64,000 nucleotides of DNA, from assembly GCF_965204125.1 (NCBI RefSeq), contig NZ_OZ241968.1, positions 1,984,001 through 2,048,000 of the forward strand. Reading direction: 5' to 3'. Each line of letters opens with the position of its first letter. The stretch's first letter is position 1. The DNA is from Poriferisodalis sp965204125. GTDB taxonomy: Bacteria; Actinomycetota; Acidimicrobiia; Acidimicrobiales; Poriferisodalaceae. A program made the position numbers and the translations under genes. Positions 61,400 through 64,000 of this stretch are shown in pieces. The notes beneath the pieces are model-generated. The model saw only the letters and a list, made by a program, of their open reading frames with translations, did no database searches and had not been told where the DNA came from.

Positions 61400-63523
61400 G
61401 TGTTGAGCGATTCGAACGAGGAACGTCGGGCGGCGTCCGTCATGCGGTGGGAGTTTGCAGCGCTGGCGGTGCTCGTTGTGCTGCTCATCGCAGTGCTGCT
61501 GGCTGACAGGTCACCAGACGTCGACGGCGCCGATGCGACCGGCAGGAGCGCAACGGTCAACGCCACCCCAACCGTCGGCGGGGGCGACGAGGCACTGCGC
61601 GGGGAGCCCCAGCAAGCGAGGGGAACAGTGCTGATCGCACCCGAGCCGATCGATGAAGTCCGCGAGTCGGACGTCGGCCAACACCTCCTCGATGACGGGA
61701 ACGGCGCCGGGGCAACTGACTCCACTGCGGTCACCGACCGGCCCACAGAGGCAGCTGATCCGCAAGAGCCTGAGTCCGACGACACCCAGCCCGTGGGGAT
61801 ACTCGATGTCTCTCGCGCTGATCCGGCGTCGGCGCGCTACACCCTCTTGGCGCCCGGCGCAAACCACGTGTGCGGCTTGCAGGCCGAGGGGACAATCGGG
61901 TGCTGGGGATCGAACAGCTCGGGTCAAGCCGATGCTCCCGACGGAACATTCCGAGATGTTGCGTCAGGCAACAGCTTTTCCTGCGGCGTGCACACCGAGG
62001 GGTCGCTCGAATGCTGGGGTTGGAACCACAAGGGTCAGACTGACGTGCCCGCTGGTGAGTTCGTCGCTGTCTCAGCGGGCAGTTGGCACGCATGCGGCCT
62101 GCGTACCGACGGCAAGGCCGCATGCTGGGGTGCCAACGACAGCGGCGAAGCCGAACCGCCATCCCTGCAGTTCACGGCGGTCGAAGCCGTCGAGAATGCG
62201 GCATGCGGCCTGACGGTCGGGCGCTACATCGAGTGCTGGGGCGGAAGCTTCCTCGGGCGCGTCAAGGCACCCCGAGGACCCTTCGTGTCCATGTCTGTCA
62301 GCGATGACGGTGGCGTCGCCTGCGGTTTGCGCACAAACGGAACAGCTCACTGCTGGGGGCGGGAGTACTCACAGGACTGGGGTGTGCCATCTGGCGAATT
62401 CGTTGCCATCGCAGCCGGCGGCTGGCACGCGTGTGGACTCCGCGGAGACGGAACGTTGGCGTGCTGGGGCGACAACCGAGCCAGCCAGTCGAGGGCGCCG
62501 GCGGGCCGCTATACGGCGATCGCTATGGGGTCGTTTCATTCGTGCGCGTTGCGCGCTAGCGGGGAAATTGCCTGCTGGGGGCAGCCAGAAAAGTCCCGGA
62601 CTCAAGCGCCGGCCGGGGAGTTCACCGACGTCGTCTCCCGGGAGGGCCGGAATTGCGGCTTGCGAGTCGACGGCGCCGCAGTGTGCTGGGGACTCCAGTA
62701 TGACGGCCGCGACAGCGCGCCCGGGCGAGAATTCGCGTTCCTCGGCACCGGCTCATCGCACGCCTGCGGCTTGCGCGGCGACGGCACCGCCGAATGCTGG
62801 GGCGAGAATCACCATGGACAGCTCGACGCGCCCGCGGATCAGTTCGCTGCAGTCGACGGCGGCCGCTACCACACGTGTGCGATCAAGACTGACGGATCGG
62901 CCGTTTGCTGGGGAAGCTCACACAACACCGCGACAGGCCGCCACTACGTGCCGCCCGGACATCTGAGCGCGATCAGCACAGGCGGCTCTAGGGCATGCGG
63001 CCTTCGAGCTGACGGAACCGTGCTGTGTTGGGACTCTTCAGGGCCCGTGAAATCGCCGTTGCAACAGTTTTCTTCGATCTCAGTCGGAAACGGGCACGCG
63101 TGCGGCGTGTCGACCAATGACGAGGTCGAGTGTTGGGACTCGAACTCGCAAGGTCAGGCTGTCGCTCCCGCCGGCCGGTTTGCGGCGGTGTCCGCGGGCG
63201 ACGGCTTGACGTGCGGCTTGCGCACTGGCGGCACGGTGGTGTGCTGGGGCTCGAACCTGTGGGGCCAAGCAGAAGCGCCCGACGGACGCTTCGTCGCTGT
63301 ATCGGCTGGCGCTTGGCACGCTTGCGCTCTCGGCTTCGATGGCGAGGTGACGTGCTGGGGCGACAACAATGAGGGCGAGCTCGAGGTCCCCCCAGGACCG
63401 TTTGCCCACATTGCCGTCGGCAGGAACTTTTCGTGTGCACTGCGCGCCGAGGGCACCGCGACGTGCTGGGGCAACGGCGGCAGAGGCGCGTTCGCACCGG
63501 GCAGCGCGATTGATGACGAATAG
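61400..63523 (+). CDS. Membrane-anchored RCC1-like repeat protein
   Basis: 707 residues from a GTG at 61400; ATG 61442 is an equally good start. An N-terminal membrane anchor (FAALAVLVVLLIAVLLA) is followed by a disordered stalk (about 37-147) and fifteen repeats of about 37 residues with the pattern CGLR-x-DGT-x-x-CWG, then a short tail. Each repeat has two Cys ten residues apart, so each blade may hold a disulfide, which fits an extracellular beta-propeller. The pattern resembles RCC1 (ATS1) repeats. Function unknown; surface binding or adhesion is a guess. Confidence 0.82.
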   Translation: MLSDSNEERRAASVMRWEFAALAVLVVLLIAVLLADRSPDVDGADATGRSATVNATPTVGGGDEALRGEPQQARGTVLIAPEPIDEVRESDVGQHLLDDGNGAGATDSTAVTDRPTEAADPQEPESDDTQPVGILDVSRADPASARYTLLAPGANHVCGLQAEGTIGCWGSNSSGQADAPDGTFRDVASGNSFSCGVHTEGSLECWGWNHKGQTDVPAGEFVAVSAGSWHACGLRTDGKAACWGANDSGEAEPPSLQFTAVEAVENAACGLTVGRYIECWGGSFLGRVKAPRGPFVSMSVSDDGGVACGLRTNGTAHCWGREYSQDWGVPSGEFVAIAAGGWHACGLRGDGTLACWGDNRASQSRAPAGRYTAIAMGSFHSCALRASGEIACWGQPEKSRTQAPAGEFTDVVSREGRNCGLRVDGAAVCWGLQYDGRDSAPGREFAFLGTGSSHACGLRGDGTAECWGENHHGQLDAPADQFAAVDGGRYHTCAIKTDGSAVCWGSSHNTATGRHYVPPGHLSAISTGGSRACGLRADGTVLCWDSSGPVKSPLQQFSSISVGNGHACGVSTNDEVECWDSNSQGQAVAPAGRFAAVSAGDGLTCGLRTGGTVVCWGSNLWGQAEAPDGRFVAVSAGAWHACALGFDGEVTCWGDNNEGELEVPPGPFAHIAVGRNFSCALRAEGTATCWGNGGRGAFAPGSAIDDE

Positions 63524-63767
63524 GAGAGCGCCGTCTCCCGGAGCAGCGGAATGCTGCGCTGTCCGGCGTGTCTCTCTCCGCCGGTAGTCGCACGGGACGG
63601 CTGGCGGTAGCGTCGGCGCTGATCGACGGTTCCCTAGTGCAGGGTTCGCTCGGGCGTCGCGGGACCGGATCGCTGGGTCGGGCGACAAGGCCTGTCACAG
63701 GAAAGACAGACTCACTTCGCTCACCCGCTGGGCGCGGTGGGAGCAGGCGGGAGCTTGCGAGGTAGCC

Positions 63768-64000
63768 ATGTCAGACATGCCGGATCGTGCCTTGCTGGAA
63801 TCCAAGGAGCGAGACGAGCTGCTGCAGATCGCCGCAGCGCTCGGCGTTGAGGTAGCGCCCCGCGCCCGCAAGAACACCATCATCGGCGCGATCCTGGCGC
63901 CCGAGGGCGAGGCGAGCACCGGCGAGGAACAGGGCGACGGCTCGGCTGACGCCGAGGCCGCGCCCGAGGCTCCGGCGGTCACCAAGCGCACCCGCACGCC
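63768..64000 (+). CDS. rho: Transcription termination factor Rho, 5' part
   Basis: Partial; runs off the right edge. The first 77 residues show the Rho_N SAP-like domain (LLESKERDELLQIAAALG, then RKNTIIGAIL) and the start of an acidic Ala/Glu-rich linker typical of actinobacterial Rho. ATG at 63768 with GAGG upstream. Its place after hom-thrC is the common actinobacterial order. The RNA-binding and ATPase domains lie outside. Confidence 0.82.
   Translation, partial: MSDMPDRALLESKERDELLQIAAALGVEVAPRARKNTIIGAILAPEGEASTGEEQGDGSADAEAAPEAPAVTKRTRT

Overview
The window is GC-rich bacterial DNA from an actinobacterium, most likely a deep-branching lineage such as Acidimicrobiia; the class is inferred from gene content, not proven. 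Actinobacterial markers are DUF3107, the DUF3090 / SCO1664 / histidine-phosphatase trio, a TB7.3-type mini biotin carrier, a PdtaS-type kinase, two F420-type enzymes and a hom-thrC-rho order. A complete System I cytochrome c maturation operon is unusual for the phylum. GTG starts and 4-nt stop/start overlaps are common, and convergent genes are packed to the point of sharing or abutting stop codons.

Layout. 0-3 kb: the end of a urea/amide-type ABC importer (two ATPases) and an amidase. 3-5.5 kb: a paaA-paaD-paaB-paaC oxygenase operon without paaE. 5.7-14 kb: an orphan molybdenum hydroxylase large subunit, rmuC, a lipoprotein solute-binding protein, rsgA and two crotonase-family enzymes. 14.3-18.7 kb: an accessory island with a serine recombinase, a repeat-rich secreted protein, a small membrane protein, about 560 bp dense in GC-rich inverted repeats, and the frameshifted 3' end of an SMC/YhaN-like ATPase. 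18.8-27.5 kb: a DUF4143-type ATPase, an MscS channel, valS, a small membrane protein behind a leader with two competing hairpins, a class III CoA-transferase, DUF5317 and a mini biotin carrier. 27.5-34.4 kb: ccmABCDEFG and a ccmH-ccmI fusion.

34.4-38 kb is a second accessory patch. It holds a secreted protein with a variable C-terminus, an overlapping membrane protein, a decayed duplicate of the ccmI 3' end, and an AbiE-like nucleotidyltransferase/HTH pair with an operator-like inverted repeat. 38-50.9 kb: mrp, selO, DUF3107 with a sensor kinase, a diacylglycerol-kinase-like gene, etfBA, the SCO1664/DUF3090/phosphatase operon, a type-5 uracil-DNA glycosylase, a lipoprotein, an FrhB-like protein and a PPOX F420 enzyme. 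50.9-64 kb: tRNA-Arg(CCG) back to back with argS, then lysA, a 1281-residue DUF2339 protein, hom, thrC, an anchored RCC1-like 15-repeat protein and the start of rho.

Together the core genes suggest an aerobic heterotroph that activates and degrades aromatic and acyl-CoA substrates (paa, crotonases, CoA-transferase, ETF), makes c-type cytochromes and uses F420. The most interesting novelty lies in the two accessory patches and in the leader at 24.28-24.33 kb.
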